Below are positions 21,699 to 32,699 of a stretch of DNA of 64,000 nucleotides, one piece after another; the first letter of the stretch is position 1, and every line of letters starts with the position of its first letter. This stretch comes from Membranipora membranacea (Eukaryota > Bryozoa > Gymnolaemata > Cheilostomatida > Membraniporidae): assembly GCA_914767715.1 (NCBI GenBank), contig OU612069.1:5270001-5334000 (forward strand), in the 5' to 3' direction. Both the position numbers and the translations under genes were made by a program. The notes below the pieces were generated by a model that saw only the letters and a list, made by a program, of their open reading frames with translations, had not been told where the DNA came from and searched no databases.

Positions 21699-23193
21699 GA
21701 CGTCACGCTAAAACCATGATTTTCAGAATCAGTGTTTAATCAAATTTCCAATGATATATAAAATGTTCAAATCGGTCAACATTGGAATCATAACCTTAAC
21801 GCCACCGTGTTCTGCAGTTCACTTAATTCAAATCTCTTGAGACCCAAACAAATTTGTTCTAATTAAGCAGAGATTTAAATAAGTGACATGAGAATGCATT
21901 GAGTTGAGATCTGACTCTAGGGACCAATTTTCCTTGTCTGAATTAACAGGAATTTTGCATTACAAAGTTTGAATTAACCAGCTTACACTGAACTTTCTTT
22001 TTTTCTGACTCCTTGATAGGTTTACAAAATTGACAGTCTAACAAAGTCCTTCCCTGACCATTGAATGTGTTGCAGGTAATATCCAGACTAAAGAATAATA
22101 CTACAGAGACAAATTAACCCTGCCACCATTTATTTTGCATAATCTAGCTAGAGAAAAAGAAGAATAATTAGAAATCGGAAAACATCATGTTTTAAAAAGA
22201 ATCTAACTATTGTATATGGTTAATAAAAAATGTTAAAATACTAAGTTTAAATACATATCTGAGTTCTGCCTCTCTATTAAACAAAGCATTCAAAACAACT
22301 AGAGAAAGGAACCCATCATAGAACTCTCCTTATCAAGTTAATGATAATAGTAATGTGTAGTAAGTAAAACCATAGTGGTTTGTAGAATGTCATGACAAAC
22401 TTGTCATAGGGATGTCAGTCAATCCTTGAGCATCCTATTCAAAACAAGACGCAAGTTTGTGACATTATGTGTTACCTGCGGATGTATAAATATAAATCAA
22501 GACATTAACTCAAAGAATCCAATATCTGATAGGGAAATAATCTAACCTTGTAAAATAACCTTAATCAAACTGAAGCATGATACACATGGGATTGCAGTTT
22601 AATATAGGAATGAAGCTCTACTGTCCACTCTAAGCATTATGTTGATAATAAGGTTCAGTGTGAATAGAAAATGTAAGGAGCAAAAAAACACGTGTAGACA
22701 TTTTCTATATTAGTCATTACACCAACTTGCTCCCTGAACTGATAGCAGCAGATTACTATAAAAATGGTAGAAAATATGTAGCATATGGGTGCCTTTTACG
22801 GTATAATGTTAGCTCATTGTAAGAATGTGATTGAATATGATGATGGCGCGCTATTACATTCACCAAGTACCCTTGTCTTGTTGTATGAGTGCAACCACTG
22901 TGAGAGGATGGTAGTTATGTATGTGTGACAGTCCACTTATAATACTCAGCAGACTGGACTACACGCCCCCCTCGTTTTATCTCTCTGACTTCTTTCTCTA
23001 CAAGTAGAAAAAAATCTGATAACAACAGATAGAGATTATTAAATTAGCAGATCAATTCTACTGACAGCATTCAGGATTATTTTGGATATAATTATATACA
23101 TTATGAAGTTATCGTCAGATGCCCCGCTCATCCATAATAATATCTTTAACTTGCCTCATTTATAGTACTAGTACATGAGTCAAAAATACAGTA
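21699..23193. other. No gene seen; possible 3' region of the ROCO-caspase gene
   Basis: A+T-rich sequence with no protein-like frame on either strand. If the donor at 23228 is used, one more small coding exon or a 3'UTR exon of the ROCO-caspase gene should lie here, but I could not identify it. Confidence 0.4.
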
Positions 23194-23460
23194 TCATATA
23201 AGCATCCAAATAAGAGGAGTGAGCTTACCTAGAAGTGGTTCAATCCTAGTAACCACCTGGTTTGGCACATTCGCAAACATCTCAGGTGAGTTCTGAATTT
23301 GGACTCCAGGTAGCAGATACAGTTTTCTCAGATTAGTGAATGTGCAGACAGTTTTAGGCATCTGAGAGACATAAGAGGCAGCAGTGGGAGCTGCAGCAGC
23401 ACCTCTGTTCAGGTTCTGATCTGTTCTCTCCACTCCATATCTTGTCACTGATTCTCTTAC
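23194..23460 (-). CDS. Caspase small subunit end and C-terminal tail
   Basis: After AAAATTGCAG the exon continues in phase 0 with VRESVTRYGVERTDQ, an Ala-rich loop, then QMPKTVCTFTNLRKLYLLPG. This is like the last strand of caspases, which ends near LRKKLYFxPG. About 25 further residues follow to a strong donor (CTTCTAG/GTAAGC, exon end 23229). Ignoring that donor, the frame stops at 23194-23196. Whether a last small exon exists downstream is not decided. Confidence 0.75.
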   Translation of the reverse strand, partial: VRESVTRYGVERTDQNLNRGAAAAPTAASYVSQMPKTVCTFTNLRKLYLLPGVQIQNSPEMFANVPNQVVTRIEPLLGKLTPLIWMLI

Positions 23461-26400
23461 CTGCAATTTTGATGGTTGAAAATGGTAATGCATCATCTGT
23501 AAGAGTTTGAATGACTTCATGATTGGTTAAATGATTTCAGAGAGTGTAAGGTTGAATTATATTTATGAAATATTAGAGGTGAGAATGACTCCGATCAAGA
23601 GATTTACTTCAATTGATGCATCAGTAGTTTAGAGTAAGTTGGGTTAGTCAGTTGCATTTATAGGCACTTAACCGTTTGTGTCCATGAAGAAATATCTCAA
23701 TATAACAAGGAACTTATGCAAGACTTACTATTTCAGCCAGAGATACAACATCATGCCTATGTCCCAGGGTGTATAAGGTCGCCACCAAAGCCCTGATGAA
23801 GGGTGATCCAACGCCAGGGTTCCTTGGTGCAGCAAAAGCTACAATAGAAATTACTCTATGATACATAAAAAATCCATTGACCCATTAATACCTAAGGTGG
23901 CTGTAGTCCTGCTGTAATTTTATTATGGAAGAATTCTTGAAATAATCTTCAAATGATAATACGAGGGATAGTCCCCTCTAGTGCGATGAAATCATGACTG
24001 TACTGTACTGACTGTACTGTACAACCCCAAACAACTGCCACTTCTAAACTTATATTGCTGTTTAAGCTGAATTTTTCTGCTGTTGAATACTCACAATCAA
24101 AGCTGGACTGCATAATGATCATATCTGATACAGATATGTCTTGTGTATCATTGTCCACTTCAAAGTCATTAGAACTCGGCATTGTCACAACTTGAGTGCT
24201 GCTATCAGTTTGGGGAGCTCTAACAGCTGCTGTTCCAGTAGTGAGGTCGTCTCTCAACATTTCCCGATTACCTTTTTGAAAAAACGCGGATATGATCATC
24301 AGCTGCAAGACTTAGTAGATATACTATAAGCCTGTATTGTATTGTATCACTTTCTTGATTTTATAAGCTAACTGTCTTGTTGTTTATGTCCTTTCAGTTT
24401 CAACTTCAGACATAGTGTTATAAGCTACATTCTACTTAAAAACAAAATCTGGTGCTGCTGCCTGATATTATTTCTCATTCAAGTTTAACAATACTTACTG
24501 CCAGCACATGCTTGTATGAACACAATCTTTGGTCGGCCTCTCATCACCGAGAAGTTCTTAGGAGAGATTAGATTGTAAATATCCGTTAGTCGGATGAAGA
24601 CTCTGTCAGAGCCAATAATACAGCCCTCGTCTCCATGACTGGTCAGAACGAGTACAAACGCCCCCATATGCTTGTGTACTGATTGACCGACTGGATCTGT
24701 TAACTGTGTCTCGCAGTGTATGGCTGCGATGATTTCCTAATAAAAAAAAACTTACGTAAGTCCTCCATAAAAGGTTTAGTTTCTCAAATTATTGACTGAG
24801 ATAGTTTACTGCATTGATGTCATAGAGCAGTTACCCTGGAGCGTGGTCTGATATTGTCAAGGAGGGATGATTCTATAGCCTGGTCATTCGTCACAATCAA
24901 TCGTACATGTAAACAATTCACAGATTGTAAATGTTCAGCTTACCCTTGCAGTGTAGGTTTTGTGTTCACCTACAGTAACAAACCCTAGTTTGTCAAGCAT
25001 ACACTTGATATTCTGATAGTCATGTTCAGAACCACTCCTTGTCTGGTTGTAGTCGTTAGAGACAATCAGAGCACGTCCTCGGCATTCTGTCATCTGGTAA
25101 ACAGTCTGAAAATAATCAGAAAATGAAGCCTTGATGATATTTGAACTATTTTGTTGCCTCATAAGCTTTAAGATCTGAGAATTGTACCAAGGAACTTCCG
25201 AACCACCGCTGTAATTATTCACTTCATAGACACAGCCTTCTAAGTTTGTGTGAAGACATGAAAATATCGATCAAAATCATAACAAAGTAGCAGCTTTATA
25301 AACCTGGCTTTCAGGGATTAAACTCTGATCTGCTTGTTGTGGTTCCATATCTATCTGGGGTTGCCTTCTTTTCATGATCTCCACTACATCCTGAACTTCG
25401 GACATCTGGATCTCTGGTATGCTCTGGCCAGGATCATCTGCTGTGAGAACAGGATGAGGGTCAGGTTTCACATAGTGCTTATTAGAATTTGAATTTTCTC
25501 TGCCTGTTTTCTTTTTACCGTAGAAACCAAGTTTCGCATGATTAATTCAGTAAAAGAGAGCTGTTGACTGACCTGATCCCGCAGTTGTCTCCTCCCTTCT
25601 TATGTAGTCATCAAGAATTCTGACTCCCTCCTCACTGATCTTAAGACCTGTTTGAAACAACAGCAAAAATGGCAAGGTTAGCACCCCTATTGAAACAATC
25701 ACTTGGTTAACATGCAATCCCGAAAATTAATGCTACAAATGGTAACAAATGAATTAATCAGATCTGCTGAGGCAGAGAATGATATTTTTCCATGAACTTA
25801 CATGGATATCTGAGAGGTAGCGGGACACGCCTCCTCCCATCGTTGGTGTCACATGAACAAGTCTCCTCTCCAGTGTAGGTGGTATGACGGGGCTCTGGCA
25901 GTTTGTATCTGACACGCCTGTTGAACCACTCAGGATTGACAAATGTTGCTGGTGATGACTGTTTGGTCAGTAGGCAATGAGAGCAGTAGAAGACATGGTC
26001 ATATCGAACTCCTTTCCACACAGAATCCAATTCAGATGTAAGCCGCTTCATTGTTTCTAGTTGGGTCTTCCAAGCATCGCTGATAAGCCTGGCCGGTGTT
26101 TGCGTGATGAGTGTCACTTGTTTTTCTTTCTCATTATGCAATAGATACCGCAAGACTCCGTTCATCTCTTGCACACTCGCTCCATTTATACCAGCTTCAG
26201 GTGTGTTGAATGGATTGACGCATATGTCTAGAAATCTTGCAGTGATTACATGATATACATATTGCGGAACGTTGAGGCCGTTCAGATACAGATCGACTCT
26301 CAGCTGAAGGTGATTTGTGCCTTCTGTTGGGTTTGGTATGTTCTTAGTGCTGAAGTAGGGAACGATGAACTTCTCACTGCCATCACTTTCTATAGGTCCA

Positions 26401-27723
26401 CAGATCAGGTGAAATGTTTTCAGCAGCGTGATACCAACATCAACAGGTAGTTCCGATTCATTGCTGAGCAGATTGTGAAGTAATGCAGCTCTTATGATTC
26501 CTGTGGCTTTGAAATCATTGACCATGCTGACATACTCTCTTCTGTCCACAGGTCTTCTCTTATATCTGTAGGGTCTAAATTTGGTTATGCGATGTTCCCA
26601 TGCTTGAGCATCTGCATGATCGTAAAGTGTCCTTATGACATCAGCAAGAACTGAAGGGCGATGGAATAAATAGTCACTCAGCTTCTCAACGTCCTGAAAC
26701 CACATTATTCTTCCTGCTTCTTTGACGTACTGCAAAGCATGCTCACTGTGCTTACTGAAACCTTGTATGAAGTCATAAACATAAACATAAGGCTTTTGCT
26801 CTTCAGCAGTAAGCTTATTCAGCACTTCATACCAACTACCGGGTATCTCAGTGATCAGCTTAGCCCCTGCTTCCTTCAGTGCACTCTTTAGTGATTTGAT
26901 ATCCATCTTGCTCGATGAAGCCGAGAGCTCTAGTATTGTTGTGATCAGGGGCTGTGCTCTGTCGATGAAACATGTCATAGAGAAAAATGAGCTGTCAGGC
27001 ATAGCAACACCCTCTTCTGATTGAATTACATCTAAACGCAGCTTCTCTGTTGCTGATAAAAGCTGTTTCTTCCTCAGTTTGAGGGTCTCGTTGCTAAGCA
27101 AATCACCATGAGTCAGTACGAGCACTGGTCTTCCTAGGTTTGGTTGTGATGTATATAGGTGCGCTATCCACTGGAAGCATACATCCTGAGCTGCAGCCTC
27201 TACTCCATGCGCATGTACTAAACTGTCAAACTCTGCTATATCTACCACTAGAAGTGGTACAGATTGTACTTTGGCGTTCACTTGATAGGCAAGGTGATAC
27301 ACCTCATGCCCTCCGAAATCAGTGAATACCACCTTCAATTTCTCATCAATGTCAGCCTCGCATACATTGAAGACACGTGTTGCCTCATCAAGCTTGATGT
27401 CGATATCGGAACGGGTTGTCAGCACACGCTGATCCTTCTGTACGCTCCTCACAATGCTTGTCTTTCCTGCTTTAGTCTTGCCTATGACTGTTACCGGAAT
27501 GAGTCTGAAAATGTTATCTTTTTCAGCATGAAGATCATGCAGATACTTCCTTACAGCTTCTATACCCTGTATGCAGACAGCATAGGGAGGAGATACTAGT
27601 GCTTCGCAGTCGTCACATCTGAAGGTCTTTAGCGTGCTGATATTGAAGATACTTTCAGGTATAGAGGAGAGTGACCCGTTTCTTCTAATATCAAGTACTT
27701 CCAGTTTGGTGAGTTGCCCCAGG
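23194..27723 (-). CDS. LRR-Roc-COR-caspase fusion gene (ROCO GTPase with C-terminal caspase)
   Basis: Exons, written 5' to 3': 27723-25802, 25647-25573, optional 25440-25304, 25239-24944, 24736-24499, 24271-24095, 23838-23729, 23460-23229 (or open to a stop near 23194). Without the optional exon all phases agree and give about 1,020 residues: a leucine-rich repeat, a Roc GTPase, a COR dimerisation domain, a Cys-rich tail, a linker, then caspase large and small subunits. ROCO proteins are guanine-nucleotide-dependent dimeric switches; caspases cut after Asp in cell death and immune signalling. I infer a cytosolic sensor whose GTPase module controls caspase dimerisation. The 5' end is incomplete: more LRRs are expected, and candidate LRR exons lie on the same strand at 47.7 and 54.3 kb. 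I know of ROCO proteins with kinase or death domains; a caspase partner is unusual to me. Confidence 0.85.
23729..24271 (-). CDS. Caspase inter-subunit linker and start of small subunit (two exons)
   Basis: Exon 24271-24095 encodes SNREMLRDDL after the catalytic Cys and then a Ser/Thr/Asp-rich linker with several Asp residues (PQTDSST, EVDNDTQD). These are plausible self-cleavage sites between subunits. It ends with DMIIMQSSFD, the first small-subunit strand. Exon 23838-23729 encodes SFAAPRNPGVGSPFIRALV, where APRN takes the place of the substrate-binding SWRN (the Arg is kept) and GSPFIRAL matches the usual GSxFIQxL. Phases 1 and 1 agree. Confidence 0.85.
24499..25239 (-). CDS. Caspase large subunit (two exons)
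   Basis: Exon 25239-24944 encodes a pro-segment and then the first strand of the caspase fold (MTECRGRALIVSNDYNQ). Next come the helix with EHDYQNIKCMLDKLGF and the end at GTAAGC, phase 0. Exon 24736-24499 encodes the catalytic His in VLTSHGDEGC and the catalytic Cys in IVFIQACAG. The usual pentapeptide is QACRG; the fourth residue is Ala here, and that position also varies in known caspases. Both catalytic residues being present predicts an active protease. It ends at GTAAGT in phase 1. Confidence 0.88.
25304..25440 (-). CDS. Optional linker exon that would shift the caspase out of frame
   Basis: Between CTGTTCTCACAG and donor GTTTAT lie 137 nt reading ADDPGQSIPEIQMSEVQDVV and on through a Gln/Asp/Glu-rich segment, clean in phase 1. 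Because 137 is not a multiple of three, inclusion enters the next exon in phase 0 and meets TGA after six codons; skipping it keeps the caspase in frame. It may be a regulated exon, an exon with a different donor, or a false exon. The intron after it would be only 64 nt. Confidence 0.45.
25573..25647 (-). CDS. Linker exon after COR
   Basis: This 75-nt exon (acceptor TTTCAAACAG, donor GTCAGT) joins the COR exon in phase 1 and encodes CLKISEEGVRILDDYIRREE, a probable amphipathic helix, then TTAGS. It leaves phase 1, which fits the caspase exon at 25239 directly. Confidence 0.7.
25802..27723 (-). CDS. Large exon: last LRR, Roc GTPase and COR domains
   Basis: In 640 codons it encodes an LRR unit (LGQLTKLEVLDIRRN, residues 1-15, and LSSIPESIFNISTLKTF), then a short helical linker and the Roc domain from about residue 70. 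The P-loop is GKTKAGKTS (81-89), the switch II motif DFGGHE (135-140), and the base-recognition motif THGD (204-207, in place of NKxD as is usual in this family). COR follows from about residue 280 to 590, with EIPGSWYEVLNKL at its start. After it come a CSHC pair and CSC, a possible zinc-binding tail. The exon ends at donor GTAAGT in phase 1. No stop or frame change occurs across 1.9 kb. Confidence 0.9.
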
Positions 27724-27760
27724 CGGTTTAAAAGATAAAAATATATTTACTTTCAATCAT
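27724..27760 (-). other. Expected splice acceptor without AG before the Roc exon
   Basis: The distal LRR exons are all phase 2, so the Roc exon should begin with one base before CTG-GGG-CAA, at 27723. A T-rich tract (TATTTTTATCTTTT) stands at the right place, but the two bases before 27723 are CG, not AG. The nearest upstream AG (GAAAG) would bring a TAA into frame. So the acceptor is mutated, non-canonical, or the junction lies elsewhere. Confidence 0.5.
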
Positions 27761-28075
27761 AATGAGCGTTGCCGACATGGGGATGAACTTTTAGTCATGA
27801 CTAGACAAGTGCAAGGTACAGTGAGTGGTATGGTGGGTTGGCCAAGGTTGCACAAGAAGATACAAATGTGTTGAAATTTGGGGAAAATGGCGCAGTCATT
27901 GCAGCCTCGCCCTCAAGGCACACACTATTTCGCCGCCACAATGTGGTGAGTGACTAACCCTTGTGATTTTAACCAACATTTTTAAAGCCAACTAATGACT
28001 TACTACTAAATTGTGAGTTTGTTACTTGCAACAGGGCCAAATGATATCCAGCATCACAACACCCGCTATCCCAGC
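27761..28075. other. Sequence between the ROCO exon and the first repeat block
   Basis: No coding exon is recognised. A short stretch near 28025-28078 (GGGCCAA then GCTATCCC(A/G)(G/A)CAAATT) recurs at 43810-43862, so the repeat mosaic already begins here. An LRR exon next to the Roc exon, expected in ROCO genes, is not found. Confidence 0.5.
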
Positions 28076-31000
28076 AAATTAAAAAAAAAGTTTACTTTTA
28101 TTTATTTTTCAATGTAATGCAATGTAATGTAGAATAATAAGTCATTCTTTCGTTTGTTATTTATCACTTCTGTTGTGACAGCTCATCCCCACCCTATTAA
28201 TTTGATCAAAATTGTAGCGCTGATTGTTTTTCATCCTTTTGCTAATATGCTATTCAATTTCAACCTAAGACCACCTCCAGTATGCAGTAAATTTATTACT
28301 TTGTGAGGCCTTACGTTGCATTCTAGGCTTTGGGGGTCGGGGTTACTCCCTGAACCCTGAATCGGGGGTGTGGATGGGGGGGGGGGGCTTACAGCGCTTC
28401 TCCCAAAGCTGAGATTAATTGATATTACTGTGCTGCACAGGATAGTCTACGATGGTGGCAGGTTCACATTCAAAAGCTAGAAGTCACTCTTGTTTAGGGA
28501 GCCCTGATCTGAGCAACCCTGATTGTCACAATAAACAACATGGAAAATGAATTATGGTGATCTATTGACAATATTAGTAAAATTAGTAATTCAAAGATCC
28601 TTGAACTGAGGAAATTTTAAATTTGATAGGCCACATAATCATGATAACAGCGTTATTTCGCTCTATTTTTCAGTGACAAAGTTCTCTTATTCACTTGTAA
28701 TCGGCTACATTTAGTTATTTTTACAGGATAATACACACTTGGCATCGTAACTTTCAACATAATCTTACTTGATGGAGTTGAAAGTCTCAGATTATCACTA
28801 TCAAAAAACTTGTCTTATTGACTTACTGTACAAATTATTTTTATTTTAAATTGGTACACAGTTGATTTATTATTACATGAGGTGATGAGGACTAATTAAT
28901 TTGCTAAATATAGTCTCATCAAACTGCATTTTTGTTCTGGTCGATTTTCTTGCTAATTGCCAAAAATAGATATAATTAATCACATTAATATTATGCCTTA
29001 TTGATAACTTCCCTCATACTAGGAAAGGTTGCTCCAACATAATAAAATGATAATAATAATAATGAAAATTTCGCTAGTTATAATAATGATATATGTTTGT
29101 ATTATGCACATGTATTATTGGATTAATAAGTATTGCCCCTCATGTGAATGGAAGGAGACAACTCAATAGAGCGATCAAGATTGATACAATATCTGATAGT
29201 TATTTTGTATCAAGTTTGCCCTGTAAACTTAACAAAGTTAGAAAAGGTTACAGTCCAGTAGACCTAGGATAGGTAAGATGTACTCCATCCCATAGAAAGC
29301 TAAGTAAAGTAGATATTTCATGTCAGCTTGGAAAAGCTCCTTTGGGGTATGTACTGAAATGCCGATAAACTGAAAACCCAACATTAGGAGCATAGGGCAC
29401 CATTGAAAAGTGCTGCTTTGCACCCTCAAGGATTATTACTTTCCCTAGATTTTTTATAGATCAGTTTTTGAGAATTGGCACCGGTATTGTGATATTTCAG
29501 ACAGTTTAAATGACACATAATATTATATCGAACCTAATTTCAATTCGGTAAATTGCAATTCAAATCTGTATGCAGCATTAATTTGAAGAGTTTTAAGATA
29601 TAACATCCTTTGCTGATGTCTTACTGAACATTGTTCCAGTTATGCATCTTCTAAAATACTATTTCCAAGGTGGTATAGAAACATTGCGGCAGCAGAAATC
29701 ATATCCCATTACACTCATGCTATTTGTTGAGAGGACAATCCAATGCTCTAATATTATTGGAATGAAAAGTATCACCATTATGATGAGAAAAAGCACTGAA
29801 CGTTGTGACAGTTTTATGAAAAAACATTACCACAATGCATCTCATTTTGAACATTATCAGTGGCTATGAGGTGGTTGTCACAGCATTATAAAACAAACCT
29901 CATGAGATGATCATAAAATAATGCTGTAGTGATGGAAGAACTGTGATGCTATAACATTGTTAAAATTGAATACTTTTTGATAGCATGATCATAACATCAT
30001 GAAAGTGCTAATTATAAGCTGTATTCTCACATTTAACAGTGATGTATCATCATGTCAAAAATAATTTTTGACTAATACTAAGAAGCAAAGATTCTGCTAT
30101 AACTGAATCTGAACATTGTGATTACCATTCTGTATCCTATTAGACAATAACCCAATCCTATCATTTACACACCATGTAATACTTGAAAAATTTGTATGCG
30201 ATACGATGTTACAATGTTCACCGTTTGCTGGTTTTTTGACCTTCATTTTCTAACGAGAAGTCAAACAGTTTTTAGGTTATGGAATATAGGGATCACAAAA
30301 ATTCTCAGGGATCAATATATTATTAGCATTTATAAACTTGGATTGTCAGCATTGTGATAGGTAAACTATAAAAAAATCCTTTTCTTTTATATCTACTGGT
30401 AGGTACATATAACAATTGTCTTAAACAAACTGCTCACATGGATTTGTAAATAAAAGGCAATATCTCCTTGTCTAGCATACTCAGCAAGTCGTCATGGAAA
30501 AGGTGATAAAACTGCCAACACAGGTCTCCAAAATTTATATTCACACTTCTGCTTTTGAATTTTACTAATCGCAGTCACGTAGATATGTTGGTGGTTGGTT
30601 GTTTGACTGATCTAAATACAACAGCTTTATTTTCAGTTTTAACGCTTTGTATATTTGGTATTTATTACAAGTCATTGCCATCATCTTAAGGGCAAATCCT
30701 TCACCTGTACTATTTAAATATTTACAAACATATCCAACTGTCAACAAATAGTCCATTGAAATAATGAAAGTGAAAGATTTGAAAGAGTTCCAAAAAAGTC
30801 GCCACCTCCATAAATGGGGTGCAATCATAGACTTGATTATAAACCTAGACATGACACTATATGGATAGTGAGGCACTAAGGGACTTAATTGTGGGCAACA
30901 AACGTCATTGGAAGGTGTAGAAGCAATGATGCTATCATTGATCTTCCGTCCACAATCCAGGTTTTTTAATCATAACTAGATCAATTTCGATCGGATTTTG

Positions 31001-31600
31001 AGTTTGAAAATTACAATAGATTTAGCAGCTTATCTCATTTACGGCAAAACAGATTTGGAAGTCAGTGACCTGTTACCCCACAAACTTGATATACATATAG
31101 AAAGTCTTTCGTTCTGCTACACAAAATCCACAAGAAATTTAGAAGAATAGAAACAAAAGACAGTGGATATTCTAGTTTGTATCAACTGTTGTGTCATTTG
31201 ATTGAAAGCCCAGCAATTTTGAATTCGGCACCCTATACTAGAATTGAATGTAAATGCTAATTTCATGTATTTAATTTGGCCCTCAATTCGATTCCACACC
31301 AAAATATGGAAACATAGTGATTTTGAAAAATAATTTCGATGGGCAAAAACTGTTGCTAAAAGTAATGGATAAAAATTCATGCAGCAGCAGTGAATTTTTG
31401 TCGATTGTAACTTCAATAACATCCGAAAATTAACAAGTGTTATTACTAATCCACACAATTAAATTTCATATTGATTCTGCAAGGGTTTGGTAGCTTTGGT
31501 CTTAGCCTTGTATGATATTTTTAAATATGCCTATCGTACACCATGCTCACTGAGCTAGAACTTTATCGACAGAGGACTTAGGAATAGGAGGTATAAAGTT
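28076..31600 (+). repeat. Duplicated block P, copy 1
   Basis: The block begins with AAATTAAAAAAAAAGTTTAC and ends near 31600. It matches 38818-41965 along almost its whole length with scattered substitutions and indels; shorter pieces recur at 61466-61995 and 63797-64000. It contains a G tract (28379) and a damaged version of a 96-codon frame that is open in copy 2. No recognised protein domain is present. Confidence 0.8.
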
Positions 31601-32699
31601 TCCTTAGCAAAATTTTTTGAATTGATGATAATCCAGAGTGGCAGCATTTCACTCAGGATGGTAGCATTAGAGCTGCGACAATTTAGTATCCAACAGTTTC
31701 CTCTATTCTTTTTTCTCTATGATACTTTTGAATTTTTCGCCACAAGCTGGTATTGCTGGTATGTCGGGTAGATTCAGTAGTGAATTTGCCATAAGGGCTA
31801 GGGGACTTGACCCTACCAATTTTCAGTGTGTCAATTTTGAACAACCTCTTGTTTTCAATTACCAGGTGCCCAGAGGGCCTCATTGTGAGATCGGTTGGAA
31901 TTATGAATGGATTACGCTGGTTTACTTGGTGCAATAGCCAATTGCAATAATTTTTCCCTTTGACTGCCCTTAAAGAGGATTGCATCATGATATTCCTGTG
32001 ACATAGAATAGTATGTAATGTATTTCCTATGTTTTTGCCTACAATCTGAGCAATTGACTATAGCCAACGTCACTAGGCACTGATGTTCTTCATCCTTGAT
32101 TTGGGTACACCAATCTACACATATTTAAAATTAAGACCAATAAAACGATGGTCTTTTATAAAAGACTCAGGCAATGAATTTGAGTCCATAATTGCAAACA
32201 ATATGATATGGTCTTCTACTCTATAGCTCATCTGCAGGAGTGAACTCTCACTGCAGGAGCCATCGAATATTCTCAGGGTTGACAATAACAGGATAATCTC
32301 ATTTATTTAACCCACCATACACAGACCATTTATAAGAGATTTAATAAAAGAACATTACACGGGACACTTTTTTGTGTAAATACCTAGAGATAATAATCAG
32401 CCATCACTCTATTGTTTCTTGGGGGATTAGGCATCACATCCATTGTAAATTTAATAAATGAAATTATTCTAAGAAGACCGGAGACACCTATACTTGTTTA
32501 GGTGAACAAACTCGGAGTAGTTATCACAAGATGATTTCTCAATAACAATAACAAACCCAGGTGAAATCACCTAGCAGGGTTTATGGTTATGGTTAATTTA
32601 TCACATTGGGCCTATTTTAATAATGGCAATACACAGTATATGAAACATTTATAAAGTTTGTATTCAAATGTTAACAGCTGGTAGAAATGTGTTTCCCTG
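31601..32699. other. Single-copy stretch within the mosaic
   Basis: I did not find this stretch elsewhere in the window. Overlapping open frames exist on both strands (minus 31988-31683, 101 codons; plus 31719-31937, 72 codons). Neither shows a family motif or clear splice sites, and at most one can be real. Confidence 0.4.

Noticed and set aside
24141-27599. Plus-strand frames inside the ROCO-caspase gene
   Set aside because: They are antisense to exons with clear domains and carry no motifs of their own.
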